DNA of 64,000 nucleotides, taken from positions 62,001-126,000 of the forward strand of contig JAKAVQ010000001.1 in the NCBI GenBank assembly GCA_021817245.1, in the 5' to 3' direction. This DNA is from Thermoplasmata archaeon (lineage in GTDB: Archaea; Thermoplasmatota; Thermoplasmata; Lutacidiplasmatales; UBA184). The position numbers were made by a program, and so were the translations under genes. The notes below the pieces were generated by a model. That model was not told the DNA's origin. It did no database searches and worked only from the letters and a program-made list of their open reading frames with translations. The first letter of the stretch is position 1. Each line of letters opens with the position of its first letter. Shown piece after piece: positions 42,149 through 50,271 of this stretch.

Positions 42149-43003
42149 TCAGTCGCCCCGCTTCGCACTCCCGGGGGCGAAGGTCTCGAGGAGCGGCATG
42201 ACCCCTTGGCCCAGCCACTGGCCACCGTCCACGGCGAGGACCTGGCCGGTGATGTAGCTGGCCCGGGGGCTCGCGAGGAACCGGACGGCCTCCGCGATCT
42301 CCTCGACGGTCCCGAACCGTCCGAGCGGCACCCCCCGGGTCACGGCCGACACGACCGCCTCGCTGACCCAGAGCTGTCGATCGGTCCCCTCGGTCCGGAC
42401 CGGACCCGGCGCCACGGCGTTGACCCGGATCCCGTAGCGGGCCCACTCGACGGCCAGGGACCGGGTCAGCGCGAGCACTCCCGCCTTCGCCGCGGCAGAG
42501 TGGGACGTCCCGGGCCCGGCCATCCACGCGTAGGAGGCGATGATGTTCACGATCGCGGGCTGGGGGGAGCGCTGCAGGAGCGGGAACGCTCCCTTGGAGC
42601 AGAAAAACGTCCCGTCGAGCACGATCTGGGTGACCGCACGCCAGCCATTCGCCGATATTTGTTCGGCCGGTGCGAAGAAGTTCCCGGCGGCGTTGTTCAC
42701 CAGGACGTCGAGCCGCCCGTACTCCTTCCGGACCGCCTCGAACAGACGGTCGACCTGGTCCGGGTGGCGAACGTCGGTCGGAACCTCGAGCACTCGGGCT
42801 CTCCGGCCCCGCAGGTCCGCCGCCCCCTCGGCGAGATGATCGGCCGACCGGCTGGCGATGCACAGGTGATAGCCGTCCTCGGCGAGGGCCCGGCCGATCG
42901 CACGGCCGATCCCGGTGCCTCCTCCCGTGATGAGCGCAACCGGCTTCGCGTCATGGTGGGAGGAGGAGCCGCTGCTGGACGGGCGCGAGGGGGTGTCACC
43001 CAT
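42149..43003 (-). CDS. SDR family oxidoreductase (2,4-dienoyl-CoA reductase-like)
   Basis: A 284-residue NAD(P)-binding reductase. The cofactor loop is VALITGGGTGIGRAIG, then DVLVNNAAGNFFAPAE. In place of the usual YxxxK, it has HSAAAKAGVLALTRSLAVEWARYGIRVN; Ser at the Tyr position and this context match dienoyl-CoA and enoyl-CoA reductases of the SDR family. The C-terminal ITGQVLAVDGGQWLG is typical. The N-terminus carries a Ser/His-rich tail. Likely role: unsaturated fatty acyl-CoA metabolism. Confidence 0.88.
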   Translation of the reverse strand: MGDTPSRPSSSGSSSHHDAKPVALITGGGTGIGRAIGRALAEDGYHLCIASRSADHLAEGAADLRGRRARVLEVPTDVRHPDQVDRLFEAVRKEYGRLDVLVNNAAGNFFAPAEQISANGWRAVTQIVLDGTFFCSKGAFPLLQRSPQPAIVNIIASYAWMAGPGTSHSAAAKAGVLALTRSLAVEWARYGIRVNAVAPGPVRTEGTDRQLWVSEAVVSAVTRGVPLGRFGTVEEIAEAVRFLASPRASYITGQVLAVDGGQWLGQGVMPLLETFAPGSAKRGD

Positions 43004-43033
43004 GGGGTCGCCAACCCCGGAGGAGCAGAAAAG

Positions 43034-43438
43034 CTACCGGACGGCCGAGGGCGTCGAGGAGGCCGCCCGACGGATCCGGTCGAGGTCGTCGGGGCCGAGT
43101 CCGGCGCCGGGCTGTCCGTCGAACCGTTCGGCCGCTCGACCGTCCCGGAAGATGATCACCGTCGGCACCACCTCGATGGAGAACTGGTCCCAGAGAGGAC
43201 TCTCCTCGTCGGTGACGTCGGCGATGGCGAAGCGGGAGATGCTCCCGTCCAGCGCGGCGAAATGCGGGGCGAACGCCCGGCAGTAGGGGCACCAGTCTGC
43301 GAGGAATGCGATCGTCCAGGTTCCGGGCCGCCCCAGGCGAGGGCCGCGGAACGCGGAGGCCCCCAGCCGGTCAACGGGGACGTCCGTTCCGACCCGGGGC
43401 GGTGCCATCGGTGCGGGTGACGAGCCGTCCCTCTTCAT
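43034..43438 (-). CDS. Thioredoxin
   Basis: A 134-residue thioredoxin with the motif FLADWCPYCRAFAPHF and cis-proline VVPTVIIFRDG. It has a 35-residue N-terminal extension; ATG 43408 is a shorter alternative start. CPYC is more typical of glutaredoxin-like redox sites than CGPC. It overlaps the eIF2B-like gene upstream by about 67 bases and is likely cotranscribed with it. Confidence 0.87.
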   Translation of the reverse strand: MKRDGSSPAPMAPPRVGTDVPVDRLGASAFRGPRLGRPGTWTIAFLADWCPYCRAFAPHFAALDGSISRFAIADVTDEESPLWDQFSIEVVPTVIIFRDGRAAERFDGQPGAGLGPDDLDRIRRAASSTPSAVR

Positions 43439-44306
43439 AGCGCCGGCGGTCGCGACCGGCCTGGTCCCGGCGACCCCGTGGGACCCGCCTCTTTCCCCGG
43501 TCGGTCCAGTACTCGCCGATCGCCTCGGGCGGGGTCCGGTCGAACGGTCCCACCAGGCGCGAGGGGGCGGATCGAGCGTTCACCCACTTCGACCGTCCGC
43601 TCAACACCACCACCGGCACGCCCGCGGCCCGAGCGGAGACGGCGATCCGGCGCGTGCCGACCTTGTGGACCAGCGAACCGTCCGCGTAGACGGCGTCGGC
43701 CCCGAGGAGCACGAGGTCGACCCCACGCACGAGCTCGGTCCCTTCGGCGTCGGGGACGAGCCGGGCGCGAACGCCTGCCGTGCGCAACTCCCTCGCGAGA
43801 AGTCGTCCCTCCCCGCCGGGGAGGCTTTCGAGCACCAGGACCTCTCGAGGCCGTCGGGACCGGGGAAGACCGCTGAGCGCCGCCCGCACGGAGCTGCTTC
43901 GGCTTAAGGTGAGGACGCGTGCGCCGGGCGGCAAGAACCGATGGGCCACCGCGGTGAGACGATCGGGTTCGTCCCTAAGTTGCTGGCCCCAGCGATCGAT
44001 CCAGCCGCGGAGTTCGCGTCCAAGGTCCCGTTCGTCCGCCCGGCGGGCGAAGTCGGTCCACTCCCGCGACCACTGGCGAAAGATGCCCATCGCCGGCTGG
44101 ATCCGCGCGAGGACTTTCGCGATCCGTCGCAGCTCGGAACGCCCCGGGCCGGCGGTGGCCGGTCGGTCCGGCGCGACGAGTTCGGAGAGCGCCCGGAGCG
44201 CACGGACGGCGAGGCCGTGCGCCCCGGTAGTCCGGTCGCGGCCCACGCGCTCGAGGCGCGTCTCGGCGTGGGCCAGCGAACGGGCCGCGTTCCGCGGACC
44301 GGGCAT
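43371..44306 (-). CDS. eIF2B alpha/beta/delta-like protein
   Basis: A 311-residue protein of the eIF2B/ribose-1,5-bisphosphate isomerase superfamily. The core LGADAVYADGSLVHKVGTRRIAVSARAAGVPVVVL is diagnostic, preceded by LTLSRSSSVRAAL. Archaeal members can be R15P isomerases of AMP salvage or of unknown function; this one lacks an obvious match to either catalytic set. The basic C-terminal tail is long. The ATG at 44306 lies ~30 bases from a TATA-like GTATTCAA at 44331-44340, shared divergently with the esterase. Confidence 0.85.
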   Translation of the reverse strand: MPGPRNAARSLAHAETRLERVGRDRTTGAHGLAVRALRALSELVAPDRPATAGPGRSELRRIAKVLARIQPAMGIFRQWSREWTDFARRADERDLGRELRGWIDRWGQQLRDEPDRLTAVAHRFLPPGARVLTLSRSSSVRAALSGLPRSRRPREVLVLESLPGGEGRLLARELRTAGVRARLVPDAEGTELVRGVDLVLLGADAVYADGSLVHKVGTRRIAVSARAAGVPVVVLSGRSKWVNARSAPSRLVGPFDRTPPEAIGEYWTDRGKRRVPRGRRDQAGRDRRRYEEGRLVTRTDGTAPGRNGRPR

Positions 44307-44330
44307 CGGCCTCCGGACCGGCGCCCACCC

Positions 44331-44340
44331 CCTTGAATAC
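44331..44340. promoter_or_regulatory. Divergent TATA-like element between eIF2B-like and esterase genes
   Basis: GTATTCAAGG when read on the minus strand. It is ~30 bases from the ATG at 44306 and ~35 bases from the ATG at 44372, so it may serve either gene. Confidence 0.45.
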
Positions 44341-44371
44341 TGCGTGCCGGGTTCTGACTTCGAGGTCGCGG

Positions 44372-45454
44372 ATGTCGATCCGAGTTCCAGTCGAGGCGCG
44401 CGCAGAGTCGCAGTTCCCGCTTCCGCTGAAGGGCCGCGTCGAGCGCCATCGATTCCCGAGCCGGAGGCTTGAGGGGAATCCCTGGAACGACCCGGCCGAG
44501 CGGGAGCTTCCGGTCTATCTTCCCCCTTCCGGAGTGACCGAGGGGCGGCCGCTGCTGCTCCTGCTCAGCGGGTACACGGGCGCCGGGTGGATGCACTTCG
44601 ACCGCCCACGTTTCCTGGCCGACTCGATCGTCGGGCGCCTGGACCGGCTCATCCGCACGGGCGCCGCTCCCGAAGCGGTCCTGACCGCTCCGGATTGCCT
44701 CACGTCGCTCGGGGGAAGCCAGTATCTCAACTCGATAGCGACCGGGCGCTACGAGGACTACGTTCTCGAGGAGATCCTACCCTGGGTACGGGACCGCTAT
44801 CGTACCGGGCCGACCGTGGTCCTCGGTACCTCGAGCGGGGGCTACGGCGCGCTGGTCCTGGCCCTGCGGCACCCCGAGCATCTTTCGGCCGCGGCCTCGA
44901 ATGCCGGCGACGCCTACTTCGAGTACTGCTACCTGCCCGAATTCCCGGTGGCCGCCCGCGAGATCCGGAGGGCCGGGGGCGCCGAGGCGCTCTTGCGGGA
45001 GTTCTTCTCGCGCCCGGTCCGAGATTTTGGGCCGCGGAACCCCAAGGTCCAGGCGCTCGAGATGATGGCGTACGCGGCCTGCTACTCCCCGGATGAGGCA
45101 TCACCGGGACGGTTCGAGCTTCCGTTCGATATCGAGGACGGCGCCCTCCGCTCCGAGGTGTGGGAGCGCTGGCTCGCCTGGGACCCGGTTCGCATGATCC
45201 GGACCGATCGGTATCGCGCCGCACTGCGTCGTCTCGCCTATGTCTACGTCGACGGCGGATCGCGGGACGAGTACTTCCTCGACGTGGGCGCACGGCTCTT
45301 CGCGCGGGAGGCGAGCCGTCAGGAGGTCTCGGTCGATTTCGAGGAGTTCGACGGGGGCCATGCTGACGGCCGTCCCCGGTACGACGTCATGATCCCGCGC
45401 CTGCTTGCGGCGGTCGGCTTCCCCCCGCCGAGCGGGGATGCCCGACGCCTTTAG
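44372..45454 (+). CDS. Putative esterase (alpha/beta hydrolase, esterase D/Fes-like)
   Basis: A 360-residue hydrolase of the putative esterase family (S-formylglutathione hydrolase, enterobactin esterase and mycolyltransferase relatives). It has the early beta strands RELPVYLPPSG and LLLLLSGYTG, the nucleophile elbow VVLGTSSGGYGALVLALRHP, a candidate acid near YVDGGSRDEYFLD, and His in EFDGGHADGRP. The ATG at 44372 gives MSIRVPVEARAES. No signal peptide is seen, so it is probably intracellular. Confidence 0.88.
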   Translation: MSIRVPVEARAESQFPLPLKGRVERHRFPSRRLEGNPWNDPAERELPVYLPPSGVTEGRPLLLLLSGYTGAGWMHFDRPRFLADSIVGRLDRLIRTGAAPEAVLTAPDCLTSLGGSQYLNSIATGRYEDYVLEEILPWVRDRYRTGPTVVLGTSSGGYGALVLALRHPEHLSAAASNAGDAYFEYCYLPEFPVAAREIRRAGGAEALLREFFSRPVRDFGPRNPKVQALEMMAYAACYSPDEASPGRFELPFDIEDGALRSEVWERWLAWDPVRMIRTDRYRAALRRLAYVYVDGGSRDEYFLDVGARLFAREASRQEVSVDFEEFDGGHADGRPRYDVMIPRLLAAVGFPPPSGDARRL

Positions 45455-45509
45455 TAGGCGACGGAACTGCGTCGGCCGGGACCGCGCCGGTCCCTCACGG
45501 AACTCCGCG

Positions 45510-45656
45510 ATGCTGAAGGACGCTCAACTCGTCTGCGACGCCTGCCGGTCCGTGATCACCCGCGTCACCGAGGTGCCGGACGAAGGCTGGCCCCAGCTGC
45601 ACAACCTCTGCTCGAAGTGCTACGCGGAGCTTCGTCAACGGGCACTACCGCGCTGA
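45510..45656 (+). CDS. Small zinc-ribbon-like protein
   Basis: A 48-residue protein, MLKDAQLVCDACRSVIT at the start and LCSKCYAELRQRALPR at the end. Two CxxC pairs about 28 residues apart should hold one zinc ion. Longer in-frame starts exist, but the ATG at 45510 fits best. The 3' end overlaps the convergent gene by 12 bases. Function is unknown. Confidence 0.75.
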   Translation: MLKDAQLVCDACRSVITRVTEVPDEGWPQLHNLCSKCYAELRQRALPR

Positions 45657-46226
45657 CGTCCCAGGCCGGCTCCCGGCCGGCGGCGAAACGTCCGGACCGG
45701 CGAGCGGCGTGAGCGCCTCGTCCTCGAACCAGGCGAGCACGATGAAGTACCAGCCGAGTACGACGAGCAGGAGCAGCTCGGAAAGGTCCACCGAACCCGG
45801 AGAGATCACCACCGCGCCGGCCTCGAGCCGCCGACCTTCCCGCACCGGCTCGATGTGCACGAGCTCCCGACCCTCGTCGGTCGAAACGGTCCACGCCGGC
45901 ACGAGCAGCCCCGCCCGATGGAACCGGTACGCCCGGCCCCCGGCAAGCTCCACCCGGTGGTAGTTCAGGTGGACGGTCAGGCGGGCGAGGTCCGCCCCAC
46001 CGGACGACGGCCGCACGGTGACGATCGGGTTCAGGAACCCCCCCCGCTTGAGGGTCCAGGCTCCGGTCCCGGTCTCGGCGACCGCTAGCGAGCCCGGGTG
46101 CTCCTTCCACCGCAGGGTGGCGACCTCGGCCTCGCCGGAGGAGAGTGTGAAGCCGATCGGTCGGTCGGAGGTCTTGAGCCATCGCAGCGCCGAACGGTCG
46201 ACCGCGGAGAAGGCGACGAGCGTCAT
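45645..46226 (-). CDS. Hypothetical membrane-attached protein (LURP/scramblase-like region possible)
   Basis: A 193-residue protein with a beta-rich N-terminal domain (IGFTLSSGEAEVATLRWKEHPGSLAVAETGTGAWTLKRGG) and one transmembrane helix near residues 155-175 (SELLLLVVLGWYFIVLAWF). The beta repeat pattern recalls LURP-one/scramblase folds, but the match is weak. The ATG at 46226 is 27 bases from a TATA-like CTTATGAGG (46248-46256), so it is leaderless; an upstream ATG at 46253 lies inside that box. Confidence 0.75.
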   Translation of the reverse strand: MTLVAFSAVDRSALRWLKTSDRPIGFTLSSGEAEVATLRWKEHPGSLAVAETGTGAWTLKRGGFLNPIVTVRPSSGGADLARLTVHLNYHRVELAGGRAYRFHRAGLLVPAWTVSTDEGRELVHIEPVREGRRLEAGAVVISPGSVDLSELLLLVVLGWYFIVLAWFEDEALTPLAGPDVSPPAGSRPGTSAR

Positions 46227-46283
46227 CGGCCCGAGACCGCCGCCGCACCTCATAAGCCCGCCGTGCCGCGCGGGCCTCTCCGC

Positions 46284-46643
46284 TCACCGGCCCGCGACGA
46301 GGTAGACAACGCCGCCGACGAGCGTGAGGACCGTCCCGAGGAGCGCGAGGAGACCGCTCCCGAACCCGAGGAGGAGCCACCCCACGACCGCGAGCACCAC
46401 GAGGACCGCTCCGCTGACATGGCCCCGTTCCCCGGGCCCGGACCGGCCGAAGAGCGCGAAGAACCCGATCAGACCCCCGACCACCAGGAAGAGGATCCCT
46501 CCCTCCCAGGCGCCGATCGCACGGCCCGCGTGCCCGAGGGCGAGTTCGAGCGTTCCACCGATCGCGCGGACGATTCCGGCCACGACGATCAGCGCGGCGC
46601 CCAAAAGTCCGAAGATCATTCCGAGCCGACGTTCCTCCGGCAT
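46284..46643 (-). CDS. Small multi-spanning membrane protein
   Basis: A 119-residue protein with four hydrophobic helices (IFGLLGAALIVVAGIVRAIGG, GGILFLVVGGLIGFFALFG, VLVVLAVVGWLLLGFGSGLL, LALLGTVLTLVGGVVYLVAG). The Gly-rich helices resemble small archaeal DUF membrane proteins. The ATG is at 46643 with a possible TATA-like CCTAATCC ~22 bases upstream. It ends 57 bases before the start of the gene at 46226 on the same strand. Function is unknown. Confidence 0.78.
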   Translation of the reverse strand: MPEERRLGMIFGLLGAALIVVAGIVRAIGGTLELALGHAGRAIGAWEGGILFLVVGGLIGFFALFGRSGPGERGHVSGAVLVVLAVVGWLLLGFGSGLLALLGTVLTLVGGVVYLVAGR

Positions 46644-46747
46644 CCGGTGCGGTCTCCTCCGGATTAGGCAGGGAGCCCCTCCGCGCATGAAGGTTGCCCC
46701 GCCCGGTCCCCGCGGAACCGATAAGGTCGGAGGCGCATCCGGGGTCG

Positions 46748-47449
46748 ATGGCCGGGGCGCGCGCGACTCCGAACTTGCGAGAGGAGTTCGATCGCGAGGC
46801 CCCGGACTACGACCGCACGGCCCTCGCGTCGATGCCGGGCTACGCGGATCTGCACCGGGCGCTCCTGTTCGGTATCCCGTACCTCCCGACCCGTTCGTTC
46901 CGCGCTCTTGAGCTCGGTACGGGGACCGGTACCTTGACGGCACTCGTGCTCCGGGAGTTCCCCCACGCGACCGTGACGGGGATCGACCTCTCCCGTCGGA
47001 TGATCGCGAAGGCGCGGGCCAAGCTTCGGCCGTTCCGCAACCGGGTCGAGCTGCTCACCGGCGACCTCGGCGACTTTCCGCTCGCCGAGTACGACGCCGT
47101 GATCTCCGCGCTCGCGATCCACCACCTCCCCGACCGGGAGAAGTGGCGCCTCTTCCGCCGCATCTACCGATGTCTTCCGCGCGGGGGATACTTTGGGGAC
47201 GCCGACGATCATCTTCCCGAGGACGCGGTCTTTGACAGTCGCTACGTCCAGGTCGCCGCACGTTTCACGGCCGGAGGAACGGGGCCAGGAGCGTGGACGA
47301 GCCCTCAGGAGGTCTGGCACGAGCACGAGCGATTCGACCGGCCGTGCACGATCGCCGCGGAGATCGCGGCGCTCGCGCGAGCCGGGTTTGCGCACGTCGG
47401 GAACCCTTGGCGCTTCTACGGCCAGGCGGTCGTCTGGGCGTACAAGTGA
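46748..47449 (+). CDS. Class I SAM-dependent methyltransferase
   Basis: A 233-residue methyltransferase. Motif I is ALELGTGTGTLTALVLREFP, motif II VTGIDLSRRMIAKARAKL, motif III area LLTGDLGDFPLAEYDAVISALAIHHLPD. The C-terminal half varies with substrate. The ATG at 46748 follows a TATA-like CGATAAGG (46719-46726) by 26 bases, so it is leaderless. The methyl acceptor is unknown; the family includes enzymes acting on small metabolites, lipids and quinones. Confidence 0.9.
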   Translation: MAGARATPNLREEFDREAPDYDRTALASMPGYADLHRALLFGIPYLPTRSFRALELGTGTGTLTALVLREFPHATVTGIDLSRRMIAKARAKLRPFRNRVELLTGDLGDFPLAEYDAVISALAIHHLPDREKWRLFRRIYRCLPRGGYFGDADDHLPEDAVFDSRYVQVAARFTAGGTGPGAWTSPQEVWHEHERFDRPCTIAAEIAALARAGFAHVGNPWRFYGQAVVWAYK

Positions 47450-47488
47450 TGGGGTCCCGGCCGTTCCCCTGGCCGGAGGGCGCGGCCG

Positions 47489-47740
47489 GTGGTACTACGG
47501 GAAACGACGTTCTTCGTCGGCGGCGTCTTGACGATCGGGCTCGGGATCGCCTTCGGCTACGGTCTCTACAGCGCCGGCGTCGGCTTCGAGTTCCTCGGTG
47601 CCTGGCTGGCCGCCGGGATCGCCGTGGGGTTCGGGGCGTTCTTCATCTACGTCTCCCGCGGCGAGCGCCGGGAGCGGCAGCGGCTCCTCCGAACGTTCGA
47701 GCCCTCCCCCTCGACCGGCGAAGAGGAGTCCCGGCCCTGA
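47489..47740 (+). CDS. Small two-helix membrane protein
   Basis: An 83-residue protein starting at GTG 47489, with helices TTFFVGGVLTIGLGIAFGYGL and FEFLGAWLAAGIAVGFGAFFIYV and a charged C-terminal tail (SRGERRERQRLLRTFEP). It lies 39 bases after the methyltransferase and may be cotranscribed. Function is unknown. Confidence 0.7.
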   Translation: MVLRETTFFVGGVLTIGLGIAFGYGLYSAGVGFEFLGAWLAAGIAVGFGAFFIYVSRGERRERQRLLRTFEPSPSTGEEESRP

Positions 47741-47792
47741 CTCCCGGGACGCGCCGGGGCCGTGGGAGCCGGGCCCTCGCGCCGACGGAAAG

Positions 47793-47799
47793 CCTTTTG
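47793..47799 (+). promoter_or_regulatory. TATA-like box for tRNA-His
   Basis: CCTTTTG about 29 bases before the tRNA 5' end; the only AT-rich stretch in that gap. Confidence 0.45.
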
Positions 47800-47825
47800 T
47801 CGGCCGCGCTCCGTCAACCGCTGTG

Positions 47826-47932
47826 GCCGGGATGGGGTAGTTTGGCCTATCCTGGGGGACTGTGGATCCCTCGACCCGGGTTCAAAGCGACGCGGGGCCG
47901 CCCCCCGCGTCCTGAGATTCTCGGTCCCGGCC
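47826..47932 (+). tRNA. tRNA-His (anticodon GTG) interrupted by an intron in the T-loop
   Basis: The sequence folds into a full tRNA after a 32-base intron (47887-47918) is removed. The acceptor GCCGGGA pairs with TCCCGGC, G-1 is encoded at 47825, and the discriminator is C73; G-1 and C73 are the histidine identity signals. The anticodon stem is GGGGA/TCCCT with loop CTGTGGA (anticodon GTG). The T-stem CCGGG/CTCGG forms only when the intron is out, giving loop TTCAAAT. The 13:22 pair is T/T and the variable loop has four bases. CCA is not encoded. The HAD gene stop begins at the next base, 47933. Confidence 0.92.
47887..47918 (+). other. tRNA intron at position 59/60 (T-loop) of tRNA-His
   Basis: This 32-base intron sits between A59 and U60. 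The bulge-helix-bulge is near canonical: the outer helix is the T-stem, the central 4-bp helix pairs U54-A57 (UUCA) with intron UGAG, the bulges are AAG and AUU, and the inner helix is GACGCGGGG/CCCCGCGTC. Cutting after the second base of each bulge gives exactly a 7-base T-loop. Confidence 0.85.
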
Positions 47933-48814
47933 CTACCGCCGACGTCGGGCGGCCGCCTTCGGGCGTCCGTCGCGCGGCGGACGACGTCGAGCGAGGCGCT
48001 CGAGCACCGCGGGAAGCTCGCTGAGGGAATAGTCGGCCCAGGCCGCGCCCCACTTTTCGAGGTCCGAGGGCGCAAGCGTCCACGCCGGGAGTCGCGAGGC
48101 CCGCCCGAGCGCGACGACGCCCGGCGCCGAGAGCGCGGCCTCCATGTCGAAGCGCGAATCTCCAACGAGGAAGAGCGGGGCGTGGGGGTACCGACGACGG
48201 TATTCCCGCAGGTGCTCGCGCTTCGTCCCTTCGCCCGAGCCGAGGACGGCGTCGAACCAGAACCTCAAGCCTTCCCGCTCGAGGATCAGCTCCGCCATCT
48301 CGGTCTCCGCCCCGGTGGATACCGCGAGGGTCCATCGGGCCTGCCCGAGCCGCTTCAAGAGCTTCGGTACCTCGGGGAACGGCTTCGCTCGTGCGTACGC
48401 CTCGGTGACCTTCCGCTGGTGGAACGCCCGAGCCGTACGGGCGCGCAGCTCGGTCGGCGCGTGGGGGTAGAGCTGGGCCAGCTGCGCCTCGAACGGCATG
48501 CCGGTCGTGGCGAGGTAGTGGATTCGCGCCTCCTCCGGTGGGGTGTCAAACGCTCCGGACATCACGTCGGCCGCGAGCTGGCTGATCGCGGGGAGGTCGT
48601 CGAGGATCGTGCCGTCCAGGTCGAAAACGACGACCCCTCGCTCGACCTCGCTCGGGGGCACGATCTCCGCGCTCCGAAGGACGGGGTGGGCGACCTCTGC
48701 GAACTGGCTCGGAGCCGCCACCATCGGAAGCGCGACCGGACGACCCTCGGGGGTCGCCCCTCCCGCTTCGGTGCGTCCCGAAGAGCTGGCGCTGCGACCG
48801 GAGGGAGGCGGCAC
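47933..48814 (-). CDS. HAD superfamily hydrolase
   Basis: A 293-residue phosphatase of the haloacid dehalogenase superfamily, phosphoglycolate phosphatase-like. Motif I is GVVVFDLDGTILDD, motif II WTLAVSTGAET, and motif III/IV FLVGDSRFDMEAAL. A helical cap lies between ~115 and ~175. GTG at 48814 fits a TATA box 26 bases upstream (leaderless); ATG 48724, nearer the fold, is an alternative that drops 30 disordered residues. The basic C-terminal end abuts the tRNA-His gene. The substrate is unknown. Confidence 0.85.
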   Translation of the reverse strand: MPPPSGRSASSSGRTEAGGATPEGRPVALPMVAAPSQFAEVAHPVLRSAEIVPPSEVERGVVVFDLDGTILDDLPAISQLAADVMSGAFDTPPEEARIHYLATTGMPFEAQLAQLYPHAPTELRARTARAFHQRKVTEAYARAKPFPEVPKLLKRLGQARWTLAVSTGAETEMAELILEREGLRFWFDAVLGSGEGTKREHLREYRRRYPHAPLFLVGDSRFDMEAALSAPGVVALGRASRLPAWTLAPSDLEKWGAAWADYSLSELPAVLERLARRRPPRDGRPKAAARRRR

Positions 48815-48836
48815 GCTGCCCCGAGGGCCCGGGGGG

Positions 48837-48842
48837 TTTAAA
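48837..48842. promoter_or_regulatory. TATA box (TTTAAA, palindromic) between HAD gene and coaBC
   Basis: TTTAAA reads the same on both strands. It lies 26 bases from the HAD GTG at 48814 and 70 bases from the coaBC ATG, so it may serve both divergent genes. Confidence 0.6.
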
Positions 48843-48911
48843 GACGGCCACGCGGCATGGGTAGGAGGGAGCCCGCCGGATCCTACGGGACCTCCGGAGG
48901 GGCGAACGCGC

Positions 48912-50225
48912 ATGCATCCGAGCCGGGTGATCCGGGGTCGAACGACCGAACTGCTCGCGGGGAAGAGGATCGTCGTCGGTGTCGCGGGGTCGATCGCGGC
49001 GATCGAGGTCCCCCGGATCGTACGGGAACTGATCCGCCACGGCGCGGACGTGCGGGCCGTGATGTCCGGCGAGGCGGCGCGCCTGATCGGACCCGAGACC
49101 CTCGAGTGGGCGACGGGGCACCCCCCGGTTCTCCAGCTCACCGGTAACGTCGAGCACGTGACCCTGCTCGGTCCGGGAGAGGGTCAGGCCGACCTCTACC
49201 TCGTCGCTCCCGCGACCGCGAACTCGATCTCTAAGATCGCGCACGGCATCGGCGACACCCCGGTGACCTCCTGCGCCTCGGTCGCCCTCGGGGGCCGGGT
49301 GCCGATGATGCTCGCACCCGCGATGCACGCGCACATGGGGATCAATCCCGCCATCCGGGAGAACCTCGAGAAGCTCGCCGGCTGGGGAGTGGGGATCATC
49401 GCGGGACCGGCGGCGGAGGGCGAAGAGAAGATCGCGAGCCCGGAGGAGATCGCGGCGGCCGTGCTGCATCGCCTTGCCCGAGGCCCGTGGGCCGGTCGCA
49501 AAGTGGTCGTGATCGGCGGGGCCTCCCGAGAAGCGATCGACGCGGTCCGGTCGATCACGAACGAGAGCTCGGGCCGCTCGGCGGTCGCGCTCGCGAGCCA
49601 GGCGTACTATCGGGGCGCCGACACGGTCCTCTGGGCGGGGAGCCTCGAGGTTCCCGTCCCTCCCTGGGTGAGGGTGGAACGGTGGCGCGGGGTCCGGGAC
49701 CTCCTCGCGCTGGCGCGTCGACACCGCGCGGAGCTCGGAGCGGCGGCGGCGGTCCTCGTGCCGGCCGCCCTCTCCGACTTCACGCTCGAGCCCCGGGCCG
49801 GGAAGATCCCCTCCCGCGATACGGCGAGCCTGACCCTGACGTTGGAGCGGGCACCGAAGGTACTTCCTGAGCTGCGGCGTCTCGGGCCTCGGCCGACCCG
49901 GCTGGTGGCGTTCAAGCTCGACGTAGGGGCCCCCGGCGAGGAGCTCGAGAGGAAGTCACGGGAGCTCGCCCGGGAGACGGGGGCCGACTGGGTCGTCGCG
50001 AACGATGTCGACTCGATGGGAAGGGATGCGACCAACGCCCTCGTCCTTCCTCCCAGCGGGGAGCGGCGGTGGATCCGCGGTCCGAAGTCCGAGTTCGCGG
50101 GGAAGCTGCTCGACGACCTCGGCCGGGACCTTGCGAACCTCTCGGGCAGCTCACCGCGCGAATCGCGTCCCCGCCGGTCGCGCGGCGCGCACCGACGCCG
50201 AGGGCACGGGCCCGCGCGCGGATGA
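48912..50225 (+). CDS. coaBC: Bifunctional phosphopantothenoylcysteine decarboxylase / phosphopantothenate-cysteine ligase
   Basis: A 437-residue coenzyme A biosynthesis enzyme. The N-terminal flavoprotein decarboxylase (CoaC, ~1-195) has RIVVGVAGSIAAIEVPRIVREL and the APATANSISKIAHGI motif with PMMLAPAMHAHM. The C-terminal ligase (CoaB, ~200-400) begins GRKVVVIGGASREAIDAVRSITN and has PAALSDFTLEPRAGKIPS and FKLDVG. The ATG at 48912 is preceded by GGAGG. The last ~30 basic residues are a tail. Confidence 0.94.
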   Translation: MHPSRVIRGRTTELLAGKRIVVGVAGSIAAIEVPRIVRELIRHGADVRAVMSGEAARLIGPETLEWATGHPPVLQLTGNVEHVTLLGPGEGQADLYLVAPATANSISKIAHGIGDTPVTSCASVALGGRVPMMLAPAMHAHMGINPAIRENLEKLAGWGVGIIAGPAAEGEEKIASPEEIAAAVLHRLARGPWAGRKVVVIGGASREAIDAVRSITNESSGRSAVALASQAYYRGADTVLWAGSLEVPVPPWVRVERWRGVRDLLALARRHRAELGAAAAVLVPAALSDFTLEPRAGKIPSRDTASLTLTLERAPKVLPELRRLGPRPTRLVAFKLDVGAPGEELERKSRELARETGADWVVANDVDSMGRDATNALVLPPSGERRWIRGPKSEFAGKLLDDLGRDLANLSGSSPRESRPRRSRGAHRRRGHGPARG

Positions 50226-50271
50226 ACCCGGACGCCGCATCGTCCCTTACGACGCGGTTCTCCGTGGTGCG

